Source: Ischnura elegans (lineage: Eukaryota; Arthropoda; Insecta; Odonata; Coenagrionidae). Taken from it: a stretch of DNA of 64,000 nucleotides. Under the pieces are notes generated by a model that worked only from the letters and a program-made list of their open reading frames with translations, was not told the DNA's origin and searched no databases. The translations under genes were made by a program, and so were the position numbers. The stretch is from the NCBI RefSeq assembly GCF_921293095.1, contig NC_060259.1, positions 76,132,120-76,196,119 on the forward strand, given 5' to 3'. Positions within the stretch are counted from its first letter, which is position 1, and every line of letters starts with the position of its first letter. Below, piece after piece: positions 22,661-32,352 of this stretch.

Positions 22661-23803
22661 CTTACTTACTCTTACTTACTCCCAGGGCCATACATATCTA
22701 AGTAGATATTTGGCCGCACCAACAATCCTCTTCCATCTATCTCTATTTCCTGCGTCCTCCTCGGTCGCTCCTAATCGCTCCAGGTCTACCTTCACTTGGT
22801 CCCACCACCTTCGCCTTGGTCTTCCTCTTGGCCTTCTTCCTTCAGGATTCCTCATTATAACTTGTTTTAAATGATTAGTGTCCTCTCTTCTCAAAATGTG
22901 CCCAGCCCATCTAATTCTTCTACATTTAAACTCGCACACTACATCTGGATCCTTGTATAGCTCTCTTAATTCTCTATTGTGTTTTCTCCTCCACTCTCCT
23001 CCTTCAGAGATTGGTCCATATATTTTCCTAAGGATCTTATTTTCAAAAACAATTAATTTTCTTTCTTCCTTTTTATCCAGTTTCCAAGTTTCACTTCCAT
23101 ATAACAGTACGGGTCTTATGATTGTTTTATATATTCTGATTTTAGTAGTGTGTGATAGTAATTTTGAGGACATGAGTTTGTTGCAGGCGTAGAAGCATCT
23201 GTTAGCCAGATTTAGCCTGTTTTGTATTTCTATTGCTTCTTTGTTTTCTCTTGAAATAAAAATGCCTAAATACTTAAAGGAGTCCACTTTTTCAAATTTG
23301 TGGTTGTCTATGTAGAGAGGATTTTGATTTCTGTTCATTTCATTTCTTGTAAAGTGTATATATTTAGTTTTTCCATCATTTACTTTTAGTCCTAGATTAG
23401 CTGTTTCTTCCATGAAAAGTTTTGTAAGCCGGCGTATGTCGTCTAAATTTTCTGCTAAAATTACCACATCGTCTGCAAAAGCAAGTATATTTATTCTGGA
23501 GCCAATTGTTACGCCTTCGTCCATTTTTGCTACTTTTTGAAGAGCTTCTTCTATTGCTAAGTTGAATAGGATTGGGGATAGTCCATCACCCTGTCTTACG
23601 CCTGCCTTTATCCTGAAAGGTTCCGACACCCGTGCATTTATTCGTACTGAGCATGTGGAGTCTGTCATACTTGTTTTAGCAAGGTTTATTAGCTTTTTTG
23701 GAATTCCGAACTTGTCCAACTTTTCCCACAGTCTCTCTCTATTAATCACTAAAAACTAGTTAACTAGTTAAAACTAATCTATTAATAATTATTTATCTAT
23801 TAA
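22661..23803 (-). mobile_element. 5'-truncated non-LTR retrotransposon with 17-bp target duplication
   Basis: A perfect 17-bp direct repeat, TCATTTATCAAGAGATA, flanks the insertion at 22644-22660 and 23804-23820, the signature of target-primed reverse transcription. On the minus strand the element starts inside the reverse transcriptase (near 23755) and ends in a short tandem tail of AAGTAAGTAAG-type repeats (22661-22680). About 48 bp of extra AT-rich text (23756-23803) separates the truncated coding end from the duplication; it repeats pieces of nearby sequence (TCTATTAAT, ACTAGTTA), as seen at imprecise 5' junctions. The insertion lies in intron 5 of the phosphatase gene, antisense to it. 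Confidence 0.9.
22676..23749 (-). CDS. Non-LTR retrotransposon reverse transcriptase (partial, 357 aa)
   Basis: This is the C-terminal half of a reverse transcriptase that copies element RNA at a nicked chromosomal target. Visible motifs are GVRQGDGLSPILFNL (RT motif B), FADDVVIL (motif C with both catalytic Asp), KYLGIFIS (motif E) and LLYGSETW (thumb). The C-terminal WAGHILRRED and RRPRGRPRRRWWDQV are characteristic of the endonuclease-RT proteins common in insect genomes. Motif A and the endonuclease are lost by 5' truncation, so it cannot be functional alone. The frame is open to its stop, which argues for a recent insertion. The clade (RTE-like or a relative) is not resolved. Confidence 0.85.
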   Translation of the reverse strand: MINRERLWEKLDKFGIPKKLINLAKTSMTDSTCSVRINARVSEPFRIKAGVRQGDGLSPILFNLAIEEALQKVAKMDEGVTIGSRINILAFADDVVILAENLDDIRRLTKLFMEETANLGLKVNDGKTKYIHFTRNEMNRNQNPLYIDNHKFEKVDSFKYLGIFISRENKEAIEIQNRLNLANRCFYACNKLMSSKLLSHTTKIRIYKTIIRPVLLYGSETWKLDKKEERKLIVFENKILRKIYGPISEGGEWRRKHNRELRELYKDPDVVCEFKCRRIRWAGHILRREDTNHLKQVIMRNPEGRRPRGRPRRRWWDQVKVDLERLGATEEDAGNRDRWKRIVGAAKYLLRYVWPWE

Positions 23804-24095
23804 TCATTTATCAAGAGATAATAGTTAAAAATAAAGGTCCTCCTACATAGTTACCTAAAGTTAATCGTGTTGGTTAGATTAATGTATGTTAAATTATGTC
23901 AATGAGTGATTATAAACATTATTATTTCCATGACCCTAATTAATAGTGGTGGACAGCTATTGTAACATCCTTGCTCAAATATTATTATAGTAGCGAGCAT
24001 GACTTGGTAGAAATCCTTATATCATGGGAATGGAAGGAATCAAAAATTTGCTGTTTCTGCATGGTGTTTTATTCTTTCTGATCATGGTTTTGTAA

Positions 24096-25695
24096 AGGTC
24101 TGGTTACACGGTACATTAGAATGTACAAGATTCTGTACATTTTTCTGAATGGTTTTATGTACAGATTCTTGTACATTTGCATGAACAAGATCCATGAAGA
24201 GGTGGGTACGTGATATATTTATTCGGACAAGTTTTCGAACATTTTTTTAGCATTTTCGTTTGTTTTTCCCCATTATTTTAACCAAGGGTGCCTTAACTTG
24301 AACCAATGGAGGAAAGCCATAGACTTTTAGCAAGCAGATGAAAGCTGCTTAATCACCTATTCTTTCCGCCTGGTTGTAGGAACTGGAAATGGCACATTCA
24401 GTTGTCTTCATCTTGCTTGTGTTGGTAGTTTCCTTAAGTATGTGTGCTCAATTTTTTTTTTTTTTTAAATCTCTTGCTTGTCTTGGAGTTTTCTCTACTG
24501 GATTGATCTTCACTTCGTTTGGCCCTTAACTCTCCTATTTTGACTACCCAAACGGAACTGTATTAAAATAGTGAATATTGGACCATACTCTCCCGATTTT
24601 GATCCTCGCACTGCATGGACTATTCTTGCAGTTCACATATTCGGTCCCTTTCCTTCATATCCTTCCTTTTACCCATCCCCTTTTCTTCTGTTCCTTCCTT
24701 TCGCTACCCGTAACCCATTAGTATTAAATCCTAGACAAGCATGAGGTCAAAATCAAAATAACAATCAGAGCCGCATGTAAACAAAGTAGTCATAAATACA
24801 AGCCAGATGAACTGAATGTGTCATTTACATAGTCTACCACCAGGTAGCTCTGTTTTGAGTTCAACTTGTACGATTGTCTGAGCAAAATTAGTACATGTTC
24901 TATTTTATGTTGAAAAAGTCATACATTTTTACGTGATTAGGAGAGAGTGGGGCAAAACCGACTGGGCGGGTCAAACCGACCCCTTTAAAATCACCCGGTA
25001 GTTTTTGCTTTCAAGCAGCAACATTATGAATTAGTTGAAGTGGCCGCCAATACCAGCAGATAGAGCTCGTTTCCATTTGCATAGTGGCCGCCGTTTAGTT
25101 TCTGTGAATTTTTAAAATTTTATACAGTTTTCTTAAGGATTTTTATAACGTTTGTTTTGGATCTGACAGCTATAACGCCAATCTGATTTACCAACGGTAA
25201 GTTGATATGATAATTTAGTGTTTTTAGCTGTGTTTTAAGCCCGAGTAGCCGAGTAGTTGATTATGGATATGCTTGTATTGCCATATTTCTGATGTTGTGT
25301 GTCGAGGGGCAAAACCGTCACCGGAGAGTGGGGCAGGACCGGCAGAGAATGGATATTCTTAAAGATAGGGATGATTGTAATGAAAGAGATGAGGAGGCTT
25401 GCAAATTTTGCATTTAGTTGTATTCCAGTTCCAAGAATAAAGTGGGTTGAATACAATGTTTGAACTGCAAAGGATGGGCTCACGAGGCGTGTTCAAATTG
25501 TGAAGAAGAAGATGACAATGTCATTTGCAATTTATGTACTTAAGTTCATATCCAATCTCACATATTGTTAATTTACTAATTCATGTTGAGAAATATCACA
25601 CACATGTTATCACACAGTGAATTTTCGTGTTTATTTTGAGATTCAGACATTCTCACATTACCTTGTACATTCTAATGTACCATGTAACCAAGCCT
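24096..25695. mobile_element. PIF/Harbinger-like element, 1.6 kb copy
   Basis: The ends AGGTCTGGTTACACGGTACA and TGTACCATGTAACCAAGCCT match those of the 235-bp copy at 11991-12225. TAA flanks both sides (24093-24095, 25696-25698). Subterminal hairpins of TGTACAAGATTCTGTACA and its inverse lie just inside the left end. The interior holds no intact transposase; instead it contains a decayed zinc-finger coding remnant (25305-25543) and two GAGAGTGGGGCA motifs (24953, 25323), perhaps from a further nested transposon. Confidence 0.7.
25305..25543 (+). pseudogene. Decayed C-terminal zinc finger of a DDE transposase
   Basis: Read on the + strand, this encodes DILKDRDDCNERDEEACKFC, then after two stop codons CLNCKGWAHEACSNCEEEDD and VICNLCT before TAA. 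The C-x2-C..C-x2-C..H-x2-C..C-x2-C arrangement with W-x-H-E-x-C matches the PHD-like finger at the C-terminus of many insect pogo-type transposases. The in-frame stops mark it as dead. It lies inside the 1.6 kb PIF-like element and probably came from another transposon; the upstream catalytic part is not visible. Confidence 0.5.
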
Positions 25696-25931
25696 TAACA
25701 AAGTAACATTATCAAGACTTTTTTATTTATTTTTTTGATAATGTTACTCTGTAATGAAACTATGGTCGGAAAGAATAAAAATCATGTGGGAACAGCAAAG
25801 TATTGATGCCTTCAATTCCTACTAATATTACAGATTTTGGATTTTCTGGATATTGACATAAAGGATTTGGATTCTATAGTGGACAAAATGAATTCATACT
25901 AAATGATATTAAATGATTTTTCTATCTACAG

Positions 25932-26178
25932 AAGTTGAAGTTAGACTTCAGCCTTTTCCAGCTGGTTCGTGATATGAGGAAGCAGCGTATAGCAATGGTG
26001 CAAACCAAGGATCAATATATTCTTGTTCATCAGGCAGTGAAGGAACTCTTTCAAGATCAGCTACGAATGATCAACTCGCATCCATACGAAAATATTGATA
26101 TTAGGGGCCTTCCTATTGTGCCAATCTTGTCTTCCAAAGCAGCTATTCTCTATCCTGGTCAATCTTCTCCTCTTGAAG
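25932..26178 (+). CDS. PTP-PEST-type phosphatase, exon 6 (Q-loop, end of catalytic domain)
   Basis: It follows CTACAG in phase 0 and ends in phase 1 before GTATGT. It encodes residues about 266-347. LFQLVRDMRKQRIAMVQTKDQY matches the vertebrate F-x-L-I-x-E-M-R-x-Q-R-x-x-x-V-Q-T-x-E-Q-Y segment; the two Gln of VQTKDQY (about 289 and 293) are the Q-loop that positions the hydrolytic water. The domain closes with HQAVKELFQDQL. The remaining residues (IDIRGLPIVPILSSKA and so on) begin the linker to the tail. Confidence 0.95.
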
Positions 26179-26750
26179 GTATGTCACATTTCTCTCATCG
26201 TTACATATTTTTTGGATGGAATGTTTGGTATGTAATTAAAATGCCTTGTCACTCTTTTAATGGCTTATTCACAGTTACTGGAAGGTTTGAGGGTGTACAT
26301 TTTAATATTTAAGGCATAATAGAAAAAATTGACAAGGTAGGGATGAGAGCCACATTACGTAAGGATAAGATGTATGTATTGTTTTCTGGGAGACAAAACT
26401 TATGTAATGTGATAATTAGAAGTGTGGAATTTTGTGTATTAAATCATGCCTAAAGACTCAGGGAAAGGAATAACCAGTGTGTTCACTGGCATAAGAAAAT
26501 CGTAATATTTTTTTTGTTTCTCTACTGCCCTTTCAGATAGTGTTTCAATGGCAAACAAATCAACTTGCTCTTCACAGTAACCCCTTCCACTCCCTATCGA
26601 TAAGGCCCTTGGCTTCTGGCTTCGGAATCTCAACGCTTACCAAATCTAGAAGGTCCGAATGCCAAGGCACTGTTCCATTTTCTAGGGTGGTATGAATGTG
26701 CGGTTAATGGGCAGCATTCTAATCATTTTGTGGTATAATAATAATAATAA
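26179..26750. other. Intron 6 of the phosphatase gene, 5' end
   Basis: No exon or complete repeat is seen. The last 20 bases are ATA repeats that belong to the tail of the LINE interrupted by the adjoining Tigger element. Confidence 0.5.
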
Positions 26751-27297
26751 TACAGTAAAACCTCTTTACATCGTAATGGAGGGGACCAAAATTTGGGCAT
26801 TTTGATGTATGGAGGTTCACTATAGAGAGGTTTTGGTGATAGGCACCATTTTATTGATAAACCATAATATTAATATATTTAAACATACACGCATGCATTA
26901 GTGAACATATATTTACAATTTAATGATTACACAAAGGTAAAAGTAACTTGTTCAAGAGAGCTTTTTAGGAAAGAAATTAGTTATTGGGTTTGCTTTAACC
27001 TTTTTAAAACTCTTTCGATATAATGTTTCTAATTCTATTGAATACAATCATATTATGATCGCATTCCTCCATGCTTAATAAAAACAATTTAATTATGTTC
27101 AATAATTCCTCAACCTATGTTTTGGTGGGAACTGTAACTGATTCCTCATTACTAACATCTTCCTCTAAATCCATCTCTTACTGTATCCTGCAAGATATAT
27201 ACATCTCCTTCACCACTATCTTCCAACTCATGTGAGGAACAAATGAATAAATCATTATCAACATTTACAAAGTCTTCAAATGTTGAATTTGTGTCAA

Positions 27298-27612
27298 CTA
27301 TTTTGTTGATTTTATCGTACTCTGTAGGTTCATTCTCAAATATCTCACTTTCCTCCTGTTTGCTACCACCCATAATCCCAGCCTTGATGAAGCATTTCTC
27401 AAAAATTGAGGAAAGGCACAGCCTGTGCATGGACTGAAGGATGTTCCATGAGCACTTTTAATGTCGTTTTCACTATTCACTCTCCATAAAAAATAAATCA
27501 CTAGCTGTTTTCGATAATGCCTTTTGACCAAAGAAATAATTCCCTGGTCTAAGGGTCGTAATTTATTAGTAGTGTTTGGAGGGAAGTACACAACTTTTAT
27601 ACTTCTTAACAT
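27298..27612 (-). pseudogene. Tigger-type transposase, C-terminal catalytic fragment
   Basis: The text VVYFPPNTTNKLRPLDQGII followed by SLVKRHYRKQ matches the DDE_1 transposase region (F-P-P-N-T-T-x-x-x-Q-P-L-D-Q-G-V-I-x-x-[FL]-K) around the last catalytic acidic residue. Later text (about 27150-27430) continues as a decayed acidic tail (SKQEESEIFENEPTEYDKIN). The first two catalytic aspartates are absent because of the internal deletion, so no activity is expected. Confidence 0.7.
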
Positions 27613-27632
27613 AATTCCTTCATCCTCTTATT

Positions 27633-27866
27633 TCACTGCCCGCGTTTTTTATTTGTGCAGCCTAGATATACAGTTTCTTCTGTTTTTCCTCGGTTGTTTA
27701 AAATAGATGGTATTCCAAAGGTCACTGCTACATCTTTCTTCTGCCTGCCCTCGTCGATGGCTTGGAAAAATCCTCGGAATGCGGTAATGTCAAGCAGCCG
27801 CCTTGCTTTATTTGTTGAATCCATCATCAACTTATAATTAATTAAGTAATTTTCGTATGTTTTCAT
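27633..27866 (-). pseudogene. Tigger-type transposase, N-terminal DNA-binding fragment
   Basis: The segment RRLLDITAFRGFFQAIDEGR then KKDVAVTFGIPSILNNRGKT corresponds to the first helix-turn-helix of CENP-B/Tigger proteins (x-x-K-x-x-I-I-x-x-x-[ED]-x-G-x-x-x-x-x-V-A-x-x-F-[GN]-I-x-x-S-T-[IL]-x-x-I-x-K-N). It stops soon after, where the homologous copy 2 shows the same junction. Confidence 0.6.
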
Positions 27867-29139
27867 ATTTTATGGCAAATAATTGAAAATACTCCTTAAA
27901 ATATATTTTAGAAAATTGATTTATCATTCTTACAACGTATGACATGTTTAAGATTATAAAAAATAAATAAACACGTGACTATTGCAAAAAATAAACAAGA
28001 AATTGAGCGTAATTTTGAAAATTTTGTTAAATTCCCTCTCTCCAAAATACAATGCACGTAGCGTTCCGAAGAAAAACTCTGTCGAGGGCACACAGTAACG
28101 CTAGGTCTGCGAAAGGACGTGATTTCCCGGTGAGAATGCTGGGCGTACTACTGCAGAATGCGGCGGCGACGGTAAAAAATTTCATTACTCTACCGCGTGT
28201 CAACTAATTAGCTGTCTCCTTCACCTAACATTGTCGCGCATGGAGTGATGTTCGTCAGTATTGCTAGAAATTGACGTCCCGGACTCCTGATGGAAGAGTC
28301 AGATTTCGCGGCATAAATACGCACGCAAGACAGATGACTGTCGCTAAGCGCAATAAATTGTAAACTACGATCGTTCATGAAAGCATCGAAAAATTACCAA
28401 GGCGGCAGTGAGAAAGTGCTACACCGGGAAATATGGGAATAAAATAATTGCAAAATTGTATTTGATTTATTTCGAGTCGCAGTAAATTCATGAAATATTT
28501 TCATTTTAGAAACAGTAGCAATGCGGTTGAGTAATTCTGTCTCCATAAATGGGAGTGAAGTTAGTTGAAATATTTCCGCCGGCAAGGGATTATAGGCTGC
28601 GCTGGTCGCCTCTTTTATTAACTGAACATAGTATGTAAGCACTTACAGGAAAATAAAGCCATAAGTAATAGAAAGCGAGTGCTATCGCGCAATTTTTACC
28701 ATGATTCGAGAGAAAACGATGCGTTCTGTCTTCATTTACTGTTACTTAAAATGATTAGGATAGTTCGTTGCCTTTTTCTTATTTACCGTTAGGTATGCTC
28801 TCGTATCGAACAAAATGGTTAACATGAAAATTGCAGTAAAGTAAAGGTGTAAAAGAGAAGAATAAGCGTGAAACATTTATCGCTGAAAATGTCATTCCAT
28901 GTTCGTTATCGCGGCTGCATTAATGGTCTCTAGTTGTCTCGGTACGAAATGCAGAGGTAGTTAGGCCGTCTCGGGGGTCTCTCGTTGCTATGATATATAG
29001 AGGTTTTACGATATAAAGAGGTTCACTATAGAGAGGTTTGCCTATAAATTTACATGTAAATCTGACGGGACCAGAGGGTTGGTACGATGTATAGAGGTTT
29101 ACGATGTAAAGAGGTTCACTACATAGAGGTTTTACTGTA

Positions 29140-31290
29140 ATAATTTATTTGTCCGGCGATTTGTTCTCACAAATATAGGACACGTCAATTATGGTACAAA
29201 AATACATAGATACAAAAAACTACAAGGTATTACCATACATCATGTAAAAAGCAAGGTGTTATGGATGAAGAAAAGCATCCACAGAATAAAATAACTTTTT
29301 CAAAAGAAACTCATGAAGCTTTGATTTGAAGAGATATATGTTTTTGACTCCCTTCACTTCTGGTGGGAGTTTGTTAAATAGCAGTAGGCCCATGTGCCAA
29401 GGTGCATAACTTGAGTTCTTGGTTCTTGTAAATGTTTGATGGAGGCTTGTAGAACTCCTTGTATAATGACAGTGGTAATCACTATTTGTTGCATAATTCG
29501 AAAGATTCTTTTTTGCACAGACAATTACAGCATACATATATACACAGGGGAGAGGTAAAATGTTGAATTTCTTAAAAAGAGGGCGACATGGAGCATAAAC
29601 AGGCACCTTGCCGATAATACGGAGTATCCTCTTTTGAATTTTGAAGATTATTTTGGAATTGGGTCTAGGGCCCCAGAAGAGTATACTAAACATTACATGT
29701 GAGTAGAATTCACCATAATAAATTGATAATAGTACATCAATATCTACAGTTTTTCGGATAGACAGGATCAAAAAACAGACAGAACTCAATTTACTGCGAA
29801 GCTTCTGAATATGTTCCTCCCAAGATATTTGATTATCAAGAGTTACACCCAGGAAAGAGGAACTGAGGTTTTGTGGAATAGGTTTACCATCAGTCTTGAC
29901 AGAGATCTGTGATTGCTGTTTATTCTTGTTGCAAAAGTAAATTAAATTAGATTTCTCCACATTGAGGAGGAGAGAATTTTGATTACACCACTCTTGTAAG
30001 ACACGTGCTGCATCATTAGATTTTAAGGTCAGGCTTTCCATTGATGTGGCAGACACTAAAACATTGGTATCATCAGTGTACAATACTGGAAGTACACCTG
30101 GTACATATTTAAACATATCTGGGAGGTCATTTATAAATAAAAGGAACAGAACTGGTCCCAGGACTGAGCCCTGGGGAACGCCCATGACAATTTTTTTCTC
30201 AGGGGACATAAAATTGGTTCCATCCCTTCTAAGGACAACACTTTGTCGCCTATCACTCAGGTAAGACTCAATCCACTTGTAGCCTGCACCTCTAATTCCA
30301 AACATTTCAAGTTTTTGCAGTAATAGACCGTGATTGACACAGTCAAACGCTTTAGAAAAGTCAAAGGAGAGAATAAGTGATTCTAGTCTGTTATCCAGAT
30401 CATCTAATATTTTATTCACAACCTGGTAAGTGGCAGTAGTAGTAGACCTTGATTTCCTAAAGCCATGTTGGGCGGTGGATAATAATTTTTGAGATTCCAA
30501 ATAAGCTATGAGACGTGAATAAAATACTACCTCAAAAATCTTACTGAACTGATTCAGTAGAGAGATTGGACGATATGAATTCATCCTCTGTCGACTGCCC
30601 TTACCTTTGTATAGAGGGATGATCTTTGCTACTTTGAGTGGACCTGGAAAAATGCCTAACCGTAAAGATTCATTGATCAAGAATAATAATGGGGACATGA
30701 TTGCATGGAAAGAACGCTTTATTACAACCATTGGAATCTCATCAAGGCCAGCAGTAAACTTATTGCTTAGTTTCCGGATAACATTCCTTAATTCTGAATC
30801 AGAACAAGGCTGAAGAAATAAGGAATTACAAGGTGTTACTGTTCGGGAATATTTAGTATGTTGATTCAATTTGGGTAGTTGATGTGACAGGAAAAAATCA
30901 TTGAGGGCAGAGGCCATTTGAAAATTATCATCCAAAATGGTATTGTCCTGGGAGTTCAAGAGTTTAAAGTCTGACCTATTACTCTTGCTATGTTTCGATT
31001 CTTTAACAATTTTCCAAATTTCTTTAGTTTTATTTGCTGCATTATTAATTCTTTGGTTATTGTATGTCTTCTTGGCATTCTGAAGGATATACCTATAATT
31101 CTTTTTCAAGACAGTATACTCGCGTCTATCAGTGGGGTCCGTTTTACCATTGAAGTACAGAGCCAAATCTTTCATGTACCTCGATAAGTTACGAATTTCT
31201 TGCGAGACCCAAGGTTTTTTGTAGCTTGTCCTTGAATAACTTCTACTTTTTACTGGCAAGATGGGAAAGCAATAGTCGAAGTACTCTAGG
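29140..31290 (-). mobile_element. 5'-truncated non-LTR retrotransposon, Jockey/CR1-like
   Basis: On the minus strand this element starts at about 31290 in the segment between endonuclease and RT (EYFDYCFPILPVKSR), continues through an open RT of about 666 codons, and ends in a short 3' UTR with AAATAAATTATTA-type tail. The tail is split by the Tigger element: matching ATA repeats resume at about 26734-26750. The 5' junction adjoins the dispersed repeat R copy 2. It lies in intron 6 of the phosphatase gene, antisense to it. Confidence 0.8.
29259..31259 (-). CDS. Non-LTR retrotransposon reverse transcriptase (666 aa)
   Basis: An uninterrupted RT frame. In order: KVAKIIPLYKGKG and NSYRPISLLNQFSKIFE (RT motifs 1 and 2), AQHGFRKSRSTTTA, LILSFDFSKAFDCVNH (motif A, first catalytic Asp), GVPQGSVLGPVLFLLFINDL (motif B), LYTDDTNVL (motif C; YTDD in place of the usual YADD, both Asp kept), FLGVTLDNQISWEEHI (motif E), and a thumb with FWGPRPNSKIIFKIQKRILR. 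The N-terminal endonuclease is missing through 5' truncation; translation from the displayed start is hypothetical since the frame is open further upstream to about 31310. With no stop or frameshift in about 2 kb, the insertion looks fairly young. Function: copying element RNA into DNA at the target site. Confidence 0.88.
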   Translation of the reverse strand: MPVKSRSYSRTSYKKPWVSQEIRNLSRYMKDLALYFNGKTDPTDRREYTVLKKNYRYILQNAKKTYNNQRINNAANKTKEIWKIVKESKHSKSNRSDFKLLNSQDNTILDDNFQMASALNDFFLSHQLPKLNQHTKYSRTVTPCNSLFLQPCSDSELRNVIRKLSNKFTAGLDEIPMVVIKRSFHAIMSPLLFLINESLRLGIFPGPLKVAKIIPLYKGKGSRQRMNSYRPISLLNQFSKIFEVVFYSRLIAYLESQKLLSTAQHGFRKSRSTTTATYQVVNKILDDLDNRLESLILSFDFSKAFDCVNHGLLLQKLEMFGIRGAGYKWIESYLSDRRQSVVLRRDGTNFMSPEKKIVMGVPQGSVLGPVLFLLFINDLPDMFKYVPGVLPVLYTDDTNVLVSATSMESLTLKSNDAARVLQEWCNQNSLLLNVEKSNLIYFCNKNKQQSQISVKTDGKPIPQNLSSSFLGVTLDNQISWEEHIQKLRSKLSSVCFLILSIRKTVDIDVLLSIYYGEFYSHVMFSILFWGPRPNSKIIFKIQKRILRIIGKVPVYAPCRPLFKKFNILPLPCVYMYAVIVCAKKNLSNYATNSDYHCHYTRSSTSLHQTFTRTKNSSYAPWHMGLLLFNKLPPEVKGVKNIYLFKSKLHEFLLKKLFYSVDAFLHP

Positions 31291-31293
31291 TAT

Positions 31294-31980
31294 GATGAGT
31301 ATACTTGGCATACTTAAATTTACCCAGTTCCCATAGAAGTCATATCACATTTTTCGACTTATGGCAAACTTCACAATCAAAAAAAGATGTGGTACAGCTA
31401 GTGCAGCTGAAGTCATACTACGGAGTTGTACTGGTCGTACTTAAGAAACATGGTGAACATGGGCAAAATGGATGGCTTTATCATTTTTTGGTAAAAGTAT
31501 TATTATTATAGCGACCTTGGCTACACTTTTAGGTTAAGTGTTTTTTTTAAGATAATGCATTTGTGTTTAAAAGCCTCACAAAGGAAACTTATCACCTAAT
31601 TTTTGACTCCAATGTTTACGTTTGCTTTTGAAGTTGTAAAAGTTTTGACTAGATGTGTGATGTTTTGGTAAAATTTCATGCATTTGTTTATGTTCACACC
31701 CAGCTGATAATTTAAAATAGTGTTTCAAAATTAAAGACTGTCTCTATTAGTATTTTTGTTTCTTAGTAGATTGATAATGTATGCAACGTAACATACTACA
31801 GCAAAATTTAAGCACCTCATGGACCCATTTCAGTCTCCATCCCATTGCCAAATGAGTTCCTCACACCTTCCCAGGACAAAAATTATTCTCCAAGGCACAC
31901 TTAAATATTCTAAGACGGTCATTTTTTATACAAATCATCACTTTTATCTGTAAAATTTATCTTTCAGTACTATACATACA
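31294..31980 (+). repeat. Dispersed repeat R, copy 2
   Basis: This is collinear with 4085-6215 minus the insertions of that copy. The identity is moderate, so both are old. There is no coding capacity or recognised family. It lies beside the 5' end of the LINE. Confidence 0.6.
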
Positions 31981-32352
31981 GTCTTGTCCTCACCATCTGT
32001 TTTTGTATCCTCCCTCCTCAAGTCCCTTCTGCCAATATGACCCCTTTTTTCTGCATTCCATTGATTCGTATTAGAAATGAAGGTATTTTGTCAATCTCAA
32101 TAATTTATTTTTGTATTTTATCCATTAGAAATAGCCCTTGTCCCTCTTTATGGGACGTTCAAGATTAATAAAATTTCCCCTCTTTATCTCTCAAGGCCCT
32201 TCTTTTTCTTGAATTCCTTCTTTGTTTAACTCCCTGGCCTGAAAATAACCTTTGCTGGACCACACCTAATGTGCCACATTTTCAAATTCTCCCTAAAATT
32301 CCACCCAAGTGCTGCTCACTAACCTCTAAGTCCCTTTCTTTGATTTGATGTA

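Larger units (their letters stand above)
23985..25826. mobile_element. Foldback-type element O with nested insertion
   Basis: The left part starts with a leader, AGCGAGCATGACTTGGTAGA (from about 23995), then an arm GGAATGGAAGGAATCAAAAA with TTTGCTGTTTCTGCATG. The right part has the inverted arm CATGTGGGAACAGCAAAG and TTGATGCCTTCAATTCC (about 25780-25820). Nearby flanks contain AATATTA on both sides. The same leader and arms occur in element P (60889-61345). A PIF/Harbinger-like element (24096-25695) is inserted within it. A small hairpin (AAAGTAACATTATCAAGAC with GATAATGTTACTCTG, 25699-25752) belongs to the family. Confidence 0.55.
26753..29137 (-). mobile_element. Tigger/pogo-type DNA transposon, internally deleted, copy 1 (2385 bp)
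   Basis: Terminal inverted repeats begin CAGTAAAACCTCT and the element is flanked by TA (26751-26752, 29138-29139), as for Tc1/mariner-superfamily pogo elements. Both ends carry several copies of an AGAGGTTCACTATAGAGAGG-like motif, likely transposase binding sites. Inside, on the minus strand, are an N-terminal DNA-binding segment (27633-27866) and a C-terminal catalytic segment (27298-27612); the part between is missing. The non-coding 5' half (about 27900-28950) aligns with copy 2 (47287-49283). The element sits in the (ATA)n tail of the LINE at 29140-31290, so it inserted after that LINE. Confidence 0.88.
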
